From the NCBI RefSeq assembly GCF_014397785.1, contig NZ_VZQQ01000002.1, forward strand, positions 186,001 to 250,000: DNA of 64,000 bases. The letters run 5' to 3'. The position numbers were made by a program, and so were the translations under genes. The DNA is from Paraburkholderia podalyriae (GTDB lineage Bacteria; Pseudomonadota; Gammaproteobacteria; Burkholderiales; Burkholderiaceae). Shown here piece after piece: positions 7,227-17,803 of this stretch. The notes under the pieces are model-generated. The model was not told where the DNA came from. It searched no databases and was given only the letters and a program-made list of their open reading frames with translations. Each line of letters begins with the position of its first letter. Positions within the stretch are counted from its first letter, which is position 1.

Positions 7227-8657
7227 TTACATGTTCAGCGCACGCTTGTCGACGGCGAGAGCCGCTTCGCGCATGACTTCCGACAGCGACGGGTGCGGAT
7301 GGCAAATTCGGCCGATGTCCTCCGACGCGGCCTTGAACTCCATCGCCACCACGGCTTCCGCGATCAGGTCCGATGCGTTCGCCGAAATGATGTGCACGCC
7401 GAGCAGTTCGTCGGTCTTCGCGTCGGCGATCATCTTGACGAAACCGTCCGCCTTGTTGATACCGAGCGCGCGGCCGTTCGCCATGAACGGGAATTGGCCC
7501 GTCTTGATCTCGCGGCCTTCGGCCTTCAGCTGCTGCTCGGTTTTGCCGACCCAGGCGATTTCCGGTTCGGTGTAGATCACCCACGGAACGCAGTTGTAGT
7601 CGATGTGCGGCTTCTGGCCGTCGATCACTTCCGCGACCAGCACGCCTTCGTCCTCAGCCTTGTGCGCGAGCATCGGGCCGCGCACCACGTCGCCGATCGC
7701 GTACACGTTCGGCACAGCCGTCGCGCAGTGGTCGTCCACGTCGATGAAGCCGCGCTCGTTGGCCTTCAGGCCGATCGCTTCGAGGCCGAGGTTGTCGGTG
7801 TTCGGCACGCGGCCGACCGACACGATCAGGCGGTCCGTTTCGAGCGTCTGCGCGTTGCCGTCCTTGTCCGTGTAGGCGATCGTCACGCCGTTCGCGCTCG
7901 TCTTCACTTCGCCGACCTTCACGCCGACCTGGATGTCGAGACCCTGCTTCTTGAACTGCTTGGCCGCTTCCTTCGACAGCGCCTGATCCGCCGCGCCGAG
8001 GAATTCCGGCAGCGCTTCGAGCACGGTCACGTCCGCGCCGAGGCGGCGCCATACCGAGCCGAGTTCCAGACCGATCACGCCTGCGCCGATCACGGTGAGC
8101 TTCTTCGGTGCGGAGTCGAACGACAGTGCGCCTTCGTTGTCGGCGATCAGCTTGTTGTCGACCGGAATGCCCGGCAGATGGCGCGCCTTCGAACCCGTCG
8201 CGATGATCACGTTCTTCGCCGTGACGACTCCCGTTTCGCCTTCGCCGCTCACTTCGATCTGCACGCCGGCGTCCGTCTTGCCGGTAAACTTGCCATGACC
8301 CTTGAGCCACGTGATCTTGTTCTTGCGGAACAGGAATTCGATGCCCTTGGTCATCTTCTCGACGATGCCGTCCTTGCGGTCCATCATCTTTGAGATATCG
8401 ACTGAGACGTTTTCCACCGAGATGCCGTGGTCGGCGAGGTGATGCGACGCGTTTTCAAACTCTTCCGACGACGCGAGCAGCGCCTTCGACGGAATGCAGC
8501 CGACGTTCAGGCAGGTGCCGCCGAGCTTCAGCGTGCCGGCCGGGTTCTTCCACTTTTCGATACATGCGACGGTCTTGCCGAGCTGCGCTGCGCGGATGGC
8601 GGCGATATACCCGCCCGGGCCTGCGCCGATCACGACGACGTCAAATTCTTTGGACAT
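7227..8657 (-). CDS. lpdA: Dihydrolipoyl dehydrogenase, E3 of 2-oxoglutarate dehydrogenase
   Basis: 476 residues from MSKEFDVVVIGAGPGG; a further upstream in-frame start is less likely. Reoxidises the dihydrolipoyl group of E2, passing electrons to NAD+. FAD-binding GAGPGG is at 11-16, the redox disulfide in GGTCLNVGCIPSK is Cys49/Cys54, the NAD-binding GAGVIGLELGSVWRRLGAD lies in the middle, and the C-terminal catalytic His-Glu pair is in CHPHPSLSEVMREAAL. It lies 138 bases downstream of odhB on the same strand, so it is the E3 dedicated to this complex; Burkholderiaceae usually carry another E3 with pyruvate dehydrogenase. Confidence 0.97.
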   Translation of the reverse strand: MSKEFDVVVIGAGPGGYIAAIRAAQLGKTVACIEKWKNPAGTLKLGGTCLNVGCIPSKALLASSEEFENASHHLADHGISVENVSVDISKMMDRKDGIVEKMTKGIEFLFRKNKITWLKGHGKFTGKTDAGVQIEVSGEGETGVVTAKNVIIATGSKARHLPGIPVDNKLIADNEGALSFDSAPKKLTVIGAGVIGLELGSVWRRLGADVTVLEALPEFLGAADQALSKEAAKQFKKQGLDIQVGVKVGEVKTSANGVTIAYTDKDGNAQTLETDRLIVSVGRVPNTDNLGLEAIGLKANERGFIDVDDHCATAVPNVYAIGDVVRGPMLAHKAEDEGVLVAEVIDGQKPHIDYNCVPWVIYTEPEIAWVGKTEQQLKAEGREIKTGQFPFMANGRALGINKADGFVKMIADAKTDELLGVHIISANASDLIAEAVVAMEFKAASEDIGRICHPHPSLSEVMREAALAVDKRALNM

Positions 8658-8795
8658 GACAATCCCTTTGATGGCTGAACGGCGCCGGGCCACTCGAGGT
8701 GGCGCGCGCCGTTCCTGTACTGCGGAATGCTAAAGACATGCTACGGATGACACCGGCCCGCGCGAGGCGCAGGCGGGCGTCGGTGGAACGTGCGC

Positions 8796-10070
8796 TTACA
8801 GGTCGAGCAGCAGGCGAGCGGGATCTTCCAGCGCGTCCTTCATTGCGACCAGCGACAGCACTGCTTCGCGGCCGTCGATGATACGGTGGTCGTACGACAG
8901 CGCGAGGTAGTTCATCGGGCGGATCACGATCTGGCCGTTTTCGACCACAGCGCGTTCCTTCGTGGCGTGCACGCCGAGAATCGCGGACTGCGGCGGGTTG
9001 ATGATCGGGGTCGACAGCATCGAGCCGAACACACCGCCGTTCGAGATCGAGAACGTACCGCCGGTCATTTCTTCGATCGACAGCTTGCCGTCCTTCGCCT
9101 TCTGACCGAATTCGGCGATCTTCTTCTCGATGTCGGCGAGGCTCAGCTGATCTGCATTGCGCAGGATCGGCACCACCAGACCGCGCGGCGAGCCGACAGC
9201 GATACCGATGTCGAAGTAGCCGTGATAGACGATGTCGTTACCGTCGATCGACGCGTTCACGAGCGGGAACTTCTTCAGCGCGTGAACAGCCGCCTTCACG
9301 AAGAACGACATGAAGCCGAGCTTCACGCCGTGTTCCTTCTCGAACTTGTCCTTGTACTTGTTGCGCAGATCCATGACCGGCGCCATGTTCACTTCGTTGA
9401 ACGTCGTGAGGATGGCGTTGGTTTGCTGCGACTCGAGCAGACGCTCGGCGATACGCGCGCGCAGACGCGACATCGGCACGCGCTGTTCCGGACGGTCTTT
9501 CAGCCACTGGTCGGCCGATGCCGGAGCCTTGACGTCCGGCAGCGACGGCTTCGCAGCCTTCGGAGCGGCAGCCGGAGCCGGTGCAGCCTTGGCAGCCGGA
9601 GCGCCGGCGACGAGCACGTCGCCCTTCGTGATACGGCCGTCGCGGCCCGTGCCGGCGACGTCGCCAGCAGCCAGACCCTTTTCGGCCATCAGCTTGCCGG
9701 CAGCCGGCGAAGCAGCGGTGCTCGAGCCCGTTGCGGCAGCAGCCTGAGCAGCCGGCGCGGGAGCCGTAGCCGGTGCGGCGACCGGAGCCGGCTTGACTTC
9801 GGCTTCGACAGCGGCGGCGCTTGCGGTGCCTTCGGTGTCGATCTTCGCGATCACCTGCTCAGCCGCGACCGTGTCGCCGTCGTTCGAGATGACTTGCGCC
9901 AGCACGCCTGCAGCCGGTGCCGGCACTTCGAGCACGACCTTGTCGGTCTCGATTTCGATGAGGATTTCGTCCTGAGCGACAGCCTCGCCGGGCTTCTTCT
10001 TCCACTGCAGCATGGTCGCTTCCGAGACCGACTCGGAGAGCTGGGGAACCTTGACTTCAACAATAGCCAT
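8796..10070 (-). CDS. odhB: Dihydrolipoamide succinyltransferase, E2 of 2-oxoglutarate dehydrogenase
   Basis: 424 residues. The N-terminal lipoyl domain has its lipoylated lysine in [11 protein letters not shown] (Lys44). An Ala/Pro-rich hinge follows, then the E3-binding domain ([20 protein letters not shown]) and the catalytic domain, which ends with [15 protein letters not shown], carrying the active-site His and Asp. It moves the succinyl group from lipoate to CoA in the TCA cycle. Order sucA-odhB-lpd on one strand is the expected operon. Start [14 protein letters not shown] with GGA about ten bases upstream. Confidence 0.97.
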   Translation of the reverse strand: MAIVEVKVPQLSESVSEATMLQWKKKPGEAVAQDEILIEIETDKVVLEVPAPAAGVLAQVISNDGDTVAAEQVIAKIDTEGTASAAAVEAEVKPAPVAAPATAPAPAAQAAAATGSSTAASPAAGKLMAEKGLAAGDVAGTGRDGRITKGDVLVAGAPAAKAAPAPAAAPKAAKPSLPDVKAPASADQWLKDRPEQRVPMSRLRARIAERLLESQQTNAILTTFNEVNMAPVMDLRNKYKDKFEKEHGVKLGFMSFFVKAAVHALKKFPLVNASIDGNDIVYHGYFDIGIAVGSPRGLVVPILRNADQLSLADIEKKIAEFGQKAKDGKLSIEEMTGGTFSISNGGVFGSMLSTPIINPPQSAILGVHATKERAVVENGQIVIRPMNYLALSYDHRIIDGREAVLSLVAMKDALEDPARLLLDL

Positions 10071-10173
10071 TATGAGTATCCTGAATACGTATCGGGTGAC
10101 GGCGCTTCTTCACGACCGCCTGCGAACCGTGAGCGCCGCGCCTGAACCACATGGGAAACGTTCGGCGCGGCGT

Positions 10174-10196
10174 GGGAGAGCGCGCTGCGCTCTCCC
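10174..10196 (-). repeat. Perfect hairpin between sucA and odhB
   Basis: GGGAGAGCGC (10174-10183) and GCGCTCTCCC (10187-10196) form a 10-bp stem with a three-base loop, in the 141-base gap after the sucA stop. No T-run follows on the minus strand, so it is better read as an RNA-stabilising or partial-attenuation structure than a classical terminator. Confidence 0.6.
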
Positions 10197-10211
10197 GGCT
10201 CGTGTGTTTCT

Positions 10212-13073
10212 TTATTTAGCGATCGACGCGCTCTTGAGGCGGCCGAAAGCGCCTTCGATCAGCGCCTTCTGCTGCTCGTAGTGCTTCGCGTAGTAGCCGA
10301 CTGCAGGCGAAGCCGAAGCCGGACGGCCGCTGTACGCCAGCTTCTGCCCTTCCTTCATGCCTTCCTTCAGATGGTGCTCGATGTAGAACCAGGGGCCCTG
10401 ATTCTGCGGCTCGTCCTGCACCCACACCACTTCGGTTGCGTTGTCGTACTTCTTCATTTCCGCTTCGAACTGCTTGTGCGCGAACGGATAGAGCTGTTCG
10501 ATACGGATGATCGCGACGTCGTTCGCCTTCGCTTCACGGCGATGCGCGACCAGGTCGTAGTACACGCGGCCCGAGCAGGCCACCACGCGCTTGACCTTCT
10601 TCACGTCGATGGTTTCGTCCACTTCGCCGATGACCGGCTGGAACGAACCCTTCGCGAGTTCCGACAGATCCGACACGGCTTCCTTGTGACGCAGCAACGA
10701 CTTCGGCGTCGCGACGATCAGCGGCTTGCGGAACAGGCGGATCATCTGGCGACGCAGCAGGTGGAAGACCTGCGCCGGCGTGGTCGGCTGAACGACCTGC
10801 ATGTTGTGGTCTGCGCACAGTTGCAGGAAACGCTCGATACGCGCCGACGAGTGCTCCGGACCCTGGCCTTCGTAGCCGTGCGGCAGCAGCATGGTCAGGC
10901 CCGACACGCGGCCCCACTTCACTTCGCCCGACGAGATGAACTGGTCGATCACGACCTGCGCGCCATTCACAAAGTCGCCGAACTGCGCTTCCCACGCGAC
11001 GAACGTGTTCGGTTCAGCGGTCGAGTAACCGTATTCGAAGCCGAGCACCGCTTCTTCCGACAGCACCGAGTCGATCACCGTGAACTTCGCCTGACCTTCG
11101 GCGATGTTCTGCAGCGGCACGTAGGTGCCGTCGTTCCAACGCTCGCGGTTCTGGTCGTGCAGCACTGCGTGACGGTGCGTGAACGTGCCGCGGCCCGAAT
11201 CCTGACCGGTCAGGCGCACGGCATAACCGGATGCGACCAGCGATGCGAACGCGAGGTGCTCGCCCATGCCCCAGTCGAGCTTCGCTTCGCCGCGGCCCAT
11301 TGCGCGACGGTCGTTGATCACGCGCTCGACGAGCGGGTGAACCTTGAAGTTTTCCGGAATCGTGGTGACGCGCTCGGCGAGGCGCTTCAGTTCCGCGAGC
11401 GGCACGGCCGTGTCGGCCGCATCGGTCCACTTACGGTTCAGGAACGGCACCCAGTCCACCGCGTACTTGCTCTTGTAGTTCGACAGCACCGGGTCGACCG
11501 TATGATGGCCTTCGTCCATCGCCTTGCGATAGGCCTTGACGAATTCATCGCCCTGTTCGGCCGTGATGACGCCCTGTTGCACGAGCTTTTCGGCGTACAG
11601 CGCGCGCGTGCCCGGGTGCTTCGAGATCGTCTTGTACATCAGCGGCTGCGTGACCGCCGGGGTGTCCTGCTCGTTGTGGCCCAGCTTGCGGAAGCAGACG
11701 ATGTCGACGACGACGTCCTTGTGGAACTGCGTGCGGAAGTCGATCGCCATCTGGATGGCCATCACGACCGCTTCGGGATCGTCACCGTTCACGTGCAGCA
11801 CCGGCGCTTCGATCATCTTGACGACGTCCGAGCAGTACAACGTGGAGCGCGAGTCGCGCGGATCCGACGTCGTGAAGCCGATCTGGTTGTTGATGACGAT
11901 GTGCAGCGTGCCGTGCGTGCCGTAACCGCGCGTTTGCGCAAGGTTCAGCGTTTCCATCACGACGCCCTGGCCCGCGAAAGCCGCGTCGCCGTGGATCTGC
12001 ACCGGCAGCACCTGAAGGCCGTCTTCGTCGCCGCGGCGGTCCATACGCGCCTTCGCCGAGCCCTCGACCACCGGGTTGACGATTTCGAGGTGCGACGGGT
12101 TGAACGCGAGCGACAGGTGAACCGGGCCGCCTTCCGTCGCGATGTCCGACGAGAAGCCCTTGTGGTACTTCACGTCGCCAGCCGGCAGATCGTCGACGTG
12201 CTTGCCTTCGAATTCGGCGAACAGGTCAGCCGGCATCTTGCCGAGCGTGTTGACCAGCACGTTCAGACGGCCGCGGTGCGCCATCGCGATGACGATTTCC
12301 TGTACGCCGCGCAGACCGCCGTGACGCACGACTTCGTCCATCGCCGCGATGAAGCTCTCGCCGCCCTCGAGCGAGAAGCGCTTCTGGCCGACGTACTTGG
12401 TATGCAGGAAACGCTCGAGGCCTTCGGCGGCCGTCAGGCGATTCAGGATGTGCTTCTTCTTGTCGTTGCTGAAGTTCGGCGTCGACCGGATCGATTCGAG
12501 GCGTTCCTTCCACCAGCGCTTCTGCTCGGGATCGCTGATGTACATGTACTCGGCGCCGATCGTGCCGCAGTACGTGTCGCGCAGGGCTTTGACGATCTCG
12601 CGCAGCGTCGCGCGCTCGAACCCGAAGTACAGATTCGTTGCGCTGTACTCCTGGTCCATGTCGGCTTCGGTGAAGTCGTAGAACGCGGGTTCAAGTTCGG
12701 GGATCGCAGGACGTTCGCGGCGCTTCAGAGGATCGAGATTGGCCCATTGCGAGCCGAGGAAGCGATATGCGCCGATGAGGGACTGGACGTAAACCTGTTT
12801 GCGGGCAGTTGCGAGATCTTCGCCTCCGGCCGTTGCGCGCGGCAGGAAGGCATTGGCCTTGGCGCGCTGGGCAAACGATTCGACGATCGGGCCGTGGGCC
12901 ACGTCGTTGGCGTTGCTGCCGTCCGATGCGGGCACGTTCTGCAACGCATCGAAATAGCTGCGCCAGGTCTCGGGCACTGACGCCGGATTATCGAGATACG
13001 CTTCGTACATTTCTTCAACGTACGGAGCATTGCCGCCGAACAGATAAGAGTTCGACTGGAATTGCTTCATCAT
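10212..13073 (-). CDS. sucA: 2-oxoglutarate dehydrogenase E1 component
   Basis: 953 residues from MMKQFQSNSYLFGGNAPYVE. Thiamine-diphosphate decarboxylase that converts 2-oxoglutarate to succinyl-lipoyl-E2 in the TCA cycle. The TPP/Mg site is visible as HGDAAFAGQG followed by HIVINNQIGFTT; the pyrimidine-domain motif VVQPTTPAQVFHLLRRQ is present, and the C-terminus is complete. The start chosen is ATG 13073, which has AAAGGTGAG at good spacing; a GTG at 13085 lies inside that ribosome site. A probable promoter is at 13204-13212. First gene of sucA-odhB-lpd. Confidence 0.96.
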   Translation of the reverse strand: MMKQFQSNSYLFGGNAPYVEEMYEAYLDNPASVPETWRSYFDALQNVPASDGSNANDVAHGPIVESFAQRAKANAFLPRATAGGEDLATARKQVYVQSLIGAYRFLGSQWANLDPLKRRERPAIPELEPAFYDFTEADMDQEYSATNLYFGFERATLREIVKALRDTYCGTIGAEYMYISDPEQKRWWKERLESIRSTPNFSNDKKKHILNRLTAAEGLERFLHTKYVGQKRFSLEGGESFIAAMDEVVRHGGLRGVQEIVIAMAHRGRLNVLVNTLGKMPADLFAEFEGKHVDDLPAGDVKYHKGFSSDIATEGGPVHLSLAFNPSHLEIVNPVVEGSAKARMDRRGDEDGLQVLPVQIHGDAAFAGQGVVMETLNLAQTRGYGTHGTLHIVINNQIGFTTSDPRDSRSTLYCSDVVKMIEAPVLHVNGDDPEAVVMAIQMAIDFRTQFHKDVVVDIVCFRKLGHNEQDTPAVTQPLMYKTISKHPGTRALYAEKLVQQGVITAEQGDEFVKAYRKAMDEGHHTVDPVLSNYKSKYAVDWVPFLNRKWTDAADTAVPLAELKRLAERVTTIPENFKVHPLVERVINDRRAMGRGEAKLDWGMGEHLAFASLVASGYAVRLTGQDSGRGTFTHRHAVLHDQNRERWNDGTYVPLQNIAEGQAKFTVIDSVLSEEAVLGFEYGYSTAEPNTFVAWEAQFGDFVNGAQVVIDQFISSGEVKWGRVSGLTMLLPHGYEGQGPEHSSARIERFLQLCADHNMQVVQPTTPAQVFHLLRRQMIRLFRKPLIVATPKSLLRHKEAVSDLSELAKGSFQPVIGEVDETIDVKKVKRVVACSGRVYYDLVAHRREAKANDVAIIRIEQLYPFAHKQFEAEMKKYDNATEVVWVQDEPQNQGPWFYIEHHLKEGMKEGQKLAYSGRPASASPAVGYYAKHYEQQKALIEGAFGRLKSASIAK

Positions 13074-13203
13074 TTTTACGCTCACCTTTCTTCGAGTTTC
13101 TCGAGAAATAGCGGGTTACCGAACCTTCCGCGACACGGCCTGACCGTTTAGCGGATTGCGCGAATCAAGTCTTGCTTGGAAGGACCTAAAACTTTGCACC
13201 CGG

Positions 13204-13212
13204 GAGCATAGC
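13204..13212 (-). promoter_or_regulatory. Extended -10 promoter for sucA-odhB-lpd
   Basis: On the minus strand the sequence reads TGCTATGCT, an extended -10 element (TGN before TATGCT). Transcription would start near 13197, giving a leader of about 125 bases to the sucA ATG. No good -35 hexamer is visible, which is tolerated with an extended -10. The rest of the 404-base gap 13074-13476 holds only this and the typA terminator. Confidence 0.4.
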
Positions 13213-13410
13213 ACAGAACGAATAGCCCAGATAGCGAACGGCACAGGCGCAAAGCCCGTGACGGTGGGCGTTTCGGGGGTGGCCGGGTCCCTTTCCACAG
13301 CGCGCAACAGTGTTCTGTGCGAAATGGAGTTAAAGAGTGCGATACGTCCCTTACGCGGGCCGCCTTCGGAAAGTGCTGGGCGTGATGCAGCTTCACAAGT
13401 TTTGATACGC

Positions 13411-13443
13411 CGAAAACAAGGAAGCCACCCGAAGGTGGCTTCC
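13411..13443 (-). terminator. Rho-independent terminator of typA
   Basis: On the minus strand GGAAGCCACC, loop TTCG, GGTGGCTTCC (13443-13420), then TTGTTTT. A 10-bp perfect stem with a stable UUCG tetraloop, 34 bases after the typA stop. Confidence 0.9.
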
Positions 13444-13476
13444 GTTTCCTGCTATCCAGCGGGGTTTGAGTTCCGC

Positions 13477-15306
<1,830 letters not shown>

Positions 15307-15404
15307 AGGAAACCTGAAGACGGTTGAGTGCGCCGCTTGCTTATGCTGCTGGTTGAGGATCCAAACCACGACAACAAGCCCAAAGCGCACTTTGGGAACC
15401 GAAA

Positions 15405-15413
15405 ATTATAGCA
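15405..15413 (-). promoter_or_regulatory. Extended -10 promoter for typA
   Basis: The minus strand reads TGCTATAAT, a consensus extended -10, about 100 bases upstream of the typA ATG. No clear -35 hexamer is present. Confidence 0.6.
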
Positions 15414-15568
15414 TGCGCGGATGATCCTTTCTGGTATTCCCCGATAGACCGCCCGCTTCACGCGTCTCCGAGGGTTGCACGCGAGCGCCTGCCTCGCGGC
15501 GCTCCGCGCGAATCCGTCCTGTTTGCTGCTCGAGCGGGAAATAATCCTTGACTAAGCTGTAATTACGC

Positions 15569-15598
15569 TTGTCGCGTCAATCAACAGCCGACTATACT
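15569..15598 (+). promoter_or_regulatory. Promoter of the MarR-efflux operon, flanked by an inverted repeat
   Basis: TTGTCG (15569-15574) and TATACT (15593-15598), with an 18-base spacer, form a sigma-70 promoter. It is bracketed by TTGACTA at 15548-15554 and its inverse TAGTCAA at 15605-15611. These two arms could be operator half-sites or two separate sites for the MarR-type repressor encoded just downstream. Confidence 0.5.
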
Positions 15599-15633
15599 AA
15601 TGCCTAGTCAACCATTGCATTCGCACCAGAATC

Positions 15634-16149
15634 ATGACGGAGCCGTCCAACGAACCCACGCCGGACCCCAGCGAGTACCAGCTCGGCGAAAGCGTCGGCT
15701 ATCTCATATCGCGGGTGAAATCGACGCTGTCGAACCTGATCACGCAACGCAGCATGGCCGAACTCGGCATCACCAGCCAGCAAGGCAGCATCCTGTTCAT
15801 GGTGGCGAGCGGCAAATGTCTGCTCGCGGCCGAATTGGCGCGTGAATACGGCATCGACGCAAGCGCCGTGACGCGCCTGATCGACCGACTCGAAAAGCGC
15901 GGCCTGCTCACGCGGGTGCGCAGCAACGAAGACCGGCGCGTCGTACGGCTCGCGTTGACGCCGGAAGGCCATGCGATTGCCGCCCGCATGCCGGGCATTT
16001 TCAATGGCGTGCTCGATAGTCTGCTGAACGGGTTCACCCCCGAGGAAGTGGGCTTCCTGAAGAGCATGCTGCGCCGCGTGCTCGTCAATTCCGGCGAACA
16101 GACGGGAGTTTCCCGCGATGCCGCAAGCCATCCGGATAGCAAGCCGTAA
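15634..16149 (+). CDS. MarR-family transcriptional regulator of the Emr-type efflux operon
   Basis: 171 residues. A winged helix-turn-helix is recognisable: ELGITSQQGSILFMVASGKC, LAREYGIDASAVTRLIDRLE, then the wing RVRSNEDRRVVRLALTPEG. MarR proteins are dimeric repressors released by phenolic or other small ligands. It precedes an outer-membrane factor, EmrA and EmrB on the same strand with 49 bases to the next start, so it is the probable local repressor of the pump, analogous to EmrR. The acidic, proline-rich N-terminal 20 residues and the Asp/Ser tail are likely disordered. No strong ribosome site is seen. Confidence 0.9.
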   Translation: MTEPSNEPTPDPSEYQLGESVGYLISRVKSTLSNLITQRSMAELGITSQQGSILFMVASGKCLLAAELAREYGIDASAVTRLIDRLEKRGLLTRVRSNEDRRVVRLALTPEGHAIAARMPGIFNGVLDSLLNGFTPEEVGFLKSMLRRVLVNSGEQTGVSRDAASHPDSKP

Positions 16150-16198
16150 TAACTTGCTTGCTGCGTCCACCAATACATTCCACTCAAAGAGTCGAGCG

Positions 16199-17719
16199 AT
16201 GAAATCCCTTTCCCTGTCCGCGCCCGCGCTGTCGAGCCGGGCCGCTGTCACCGCCGCGGTGACAGCGCTCGCCCTCACGGGGTGCGCGAACTACTTCGGC
16301 GTCAAAAGCGACAAACAGATCGCGTCGCCGACGCAGTACGAGTCGACGCAGAGCCTGCCCAACGAGGGCGGCCAGTGGCCATCGCTCGACTGGGCCAACC
16401 AGTTCGGCGACCCGCAACTGCCGAAGCTGATCGCTGAAGCGCTCGAGGGCAGCCCGTCGATCGCTCAGGCGCAGGCGCGGCTCGCGAAGGCTTCGTCATA
16501 TATTGAAAGCTCCCGCTCGGCGCTGTTCCCGAAGGTCAACGCGAGCTATTCCTGGACCCGCGAGCTATTCTCGGCGAACGGCCTCTACCCGCCTCCGTTC
16601 GGCGGCAGCTGGTTTAGCGAAAACAACGTGCTAGCGAGCGCGTCGTGGGATCTCGACCTGTGGGGCAAGAACCGTCAGCGCCTCGGCCAGGCCGTATCGC
16701 AGCAGAAAGCCGCCGAAGCCGACATGCAGCAGGCGCGCGTGACGCTCGCCGCGTCGGTCGCGAGCACGTATAACCAGCTCGCGCAGCTGTATGCGTTCCG
16801 CGACATCGCCGCGCGCGAAATCGCCAACCGCCAGGACGTCGGCCGCATCACCAATGACCGCGTGACGGCCGGCCTCGACACCAACGTCGAGAAGCAGACC
16901 GCCGCCGGCAACGTCGCGACCAGCCAATCGAACCTGACCGACCTCGACGGCCAGATCACCGTCGTGCGCTACCAGTTGGGCGCGCTGCTCGGCAAAGGCC
17001 CGGACCGCGGCCTGCAGATCGACAAGCCGGTGCTCACCGGCGGCGACGTGGTCGCGCTGCCCGACAATATCCCGGCCGACCTCGTCGCGCGCCGCGCGGA
17101 TATCGTCGCTGCGCGCTGGCAGGTCGAAGCCGCGATGCACGACGTGAAGGAAGCGAAGGCCGAGTTCTACCCCGACGTAAACCTCGCGGCCGGCTTCGGT
17201 TTCGACGCGTTCGGCTGGGGTCATTTCCTGACCGCGTCGAGCCGTCAGATCCAGTTCGGCCCGGCGATCCATCTGCCGATCTTCGACGCCGGCGCGTTGC
17301 GCGCGCAACTGAAAGGCCGCTACGCCGACTTCGAAGGCGACGTCGCCAACTACAACCAGACGCTGATCAACGCGCTGCAGGACGTGTCGACGCAGGTCTC
17401 GTCGATCCGTTCGATCGACCGCCAGGAAGGCGACGCCCAGCGCGCGCTCGACGCGTCGAGCAAGGCCTACCAGCTCGCCGTGGTGCGCTACAAGGCCGGC
17501 CTGTCGCCGCAACTGCAGGTGCTCACCGCCGACGAAAACCGGCTCGCCGCCGAGCAGACGGTTACGGGTCTGCAGATGCGACGCCGCAGTCTGCAGATCG
17601 GCCTGATCAAGGCGCTGGGCGGTGGCTTCGACGCGACCCAGACCGGTCTCGTGGTGCCCACCGATGCCCCCGCATCGGCCAACGCCGCGACCCACGCTAC
17701 CAGCACCGCAGCGAACTGA
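16199..17719 (+). CDS. Outer-membrane efflux lipoprotein, NodT/OprM type
   Basis: 506 residues from ATG 16199. A lipoprotein signal ends ALALTGC (lipidated Cys29). The family's repeated outer-membrane efflux domains follow, with QARLAKASSYIESSRSALFP, SASWDLDLWGKNRQRLGQAV and, in the second half, FDAGALRAQLKGRYADFE. These form the trimeric beta-barrel/alpha-barrel duct of a tripartite exporter. The tail after about 480 is Ala/Thr-rich. In-frame start codons further upstream would overlap the marR gene and push the lipobox inside, so they are rejected. Works with EmrA and EmrB downstream. Confidence 0.92.
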   Translation: MKSLSLSAPALSSRAAVTAAVTALALTGCANYFGVKSDKQIASPTQYESTQSLPNEGGQWPSLDWANQFGDPQLPKLIAEALEGSPSIAQAQARLAKASSYIESSRSALFPKVNASYSWTRELFSANGLYPPPFGGSWFSENNVLASASWDLDLWGKNRQRLGQAVSQQKAAEADMQQARVTLAASVASTYNQLAQLYAFRDIAAREIANRQDVGRITNDRVTAGLDTNVEKQTAAGNVATSQSNLTDLDGQITVVRYQLGALLGKGPDRGLQIDKPVLTGGDVVALPDNIPADLVARRADIVAARWQVEAAMHDVKEAKAEFYPDVNLAAGFGFDAFGWGHFLTASSRQIQFGPAIHLPIFDAGALRAQLKGRYADFEGDVANYNQTLINALQDVSTQVSSIRSIDRQEGDAQRALDASSKAYQLAVVRYKAGLSPQLQVLTADENRLAAEQTVTGLQMRRRSLQIGLIKALGGGFDATQTGLVVPTDAPASANAATHATSTAAN

Positions 17720-17803
17720 GCAAAACCTGCCCGCGCCGACGCACACGCATCCCCACGAACACCCGAAAAAACGACGACGTTTAAGAGAACCCGGAGCACA
17801 TCA

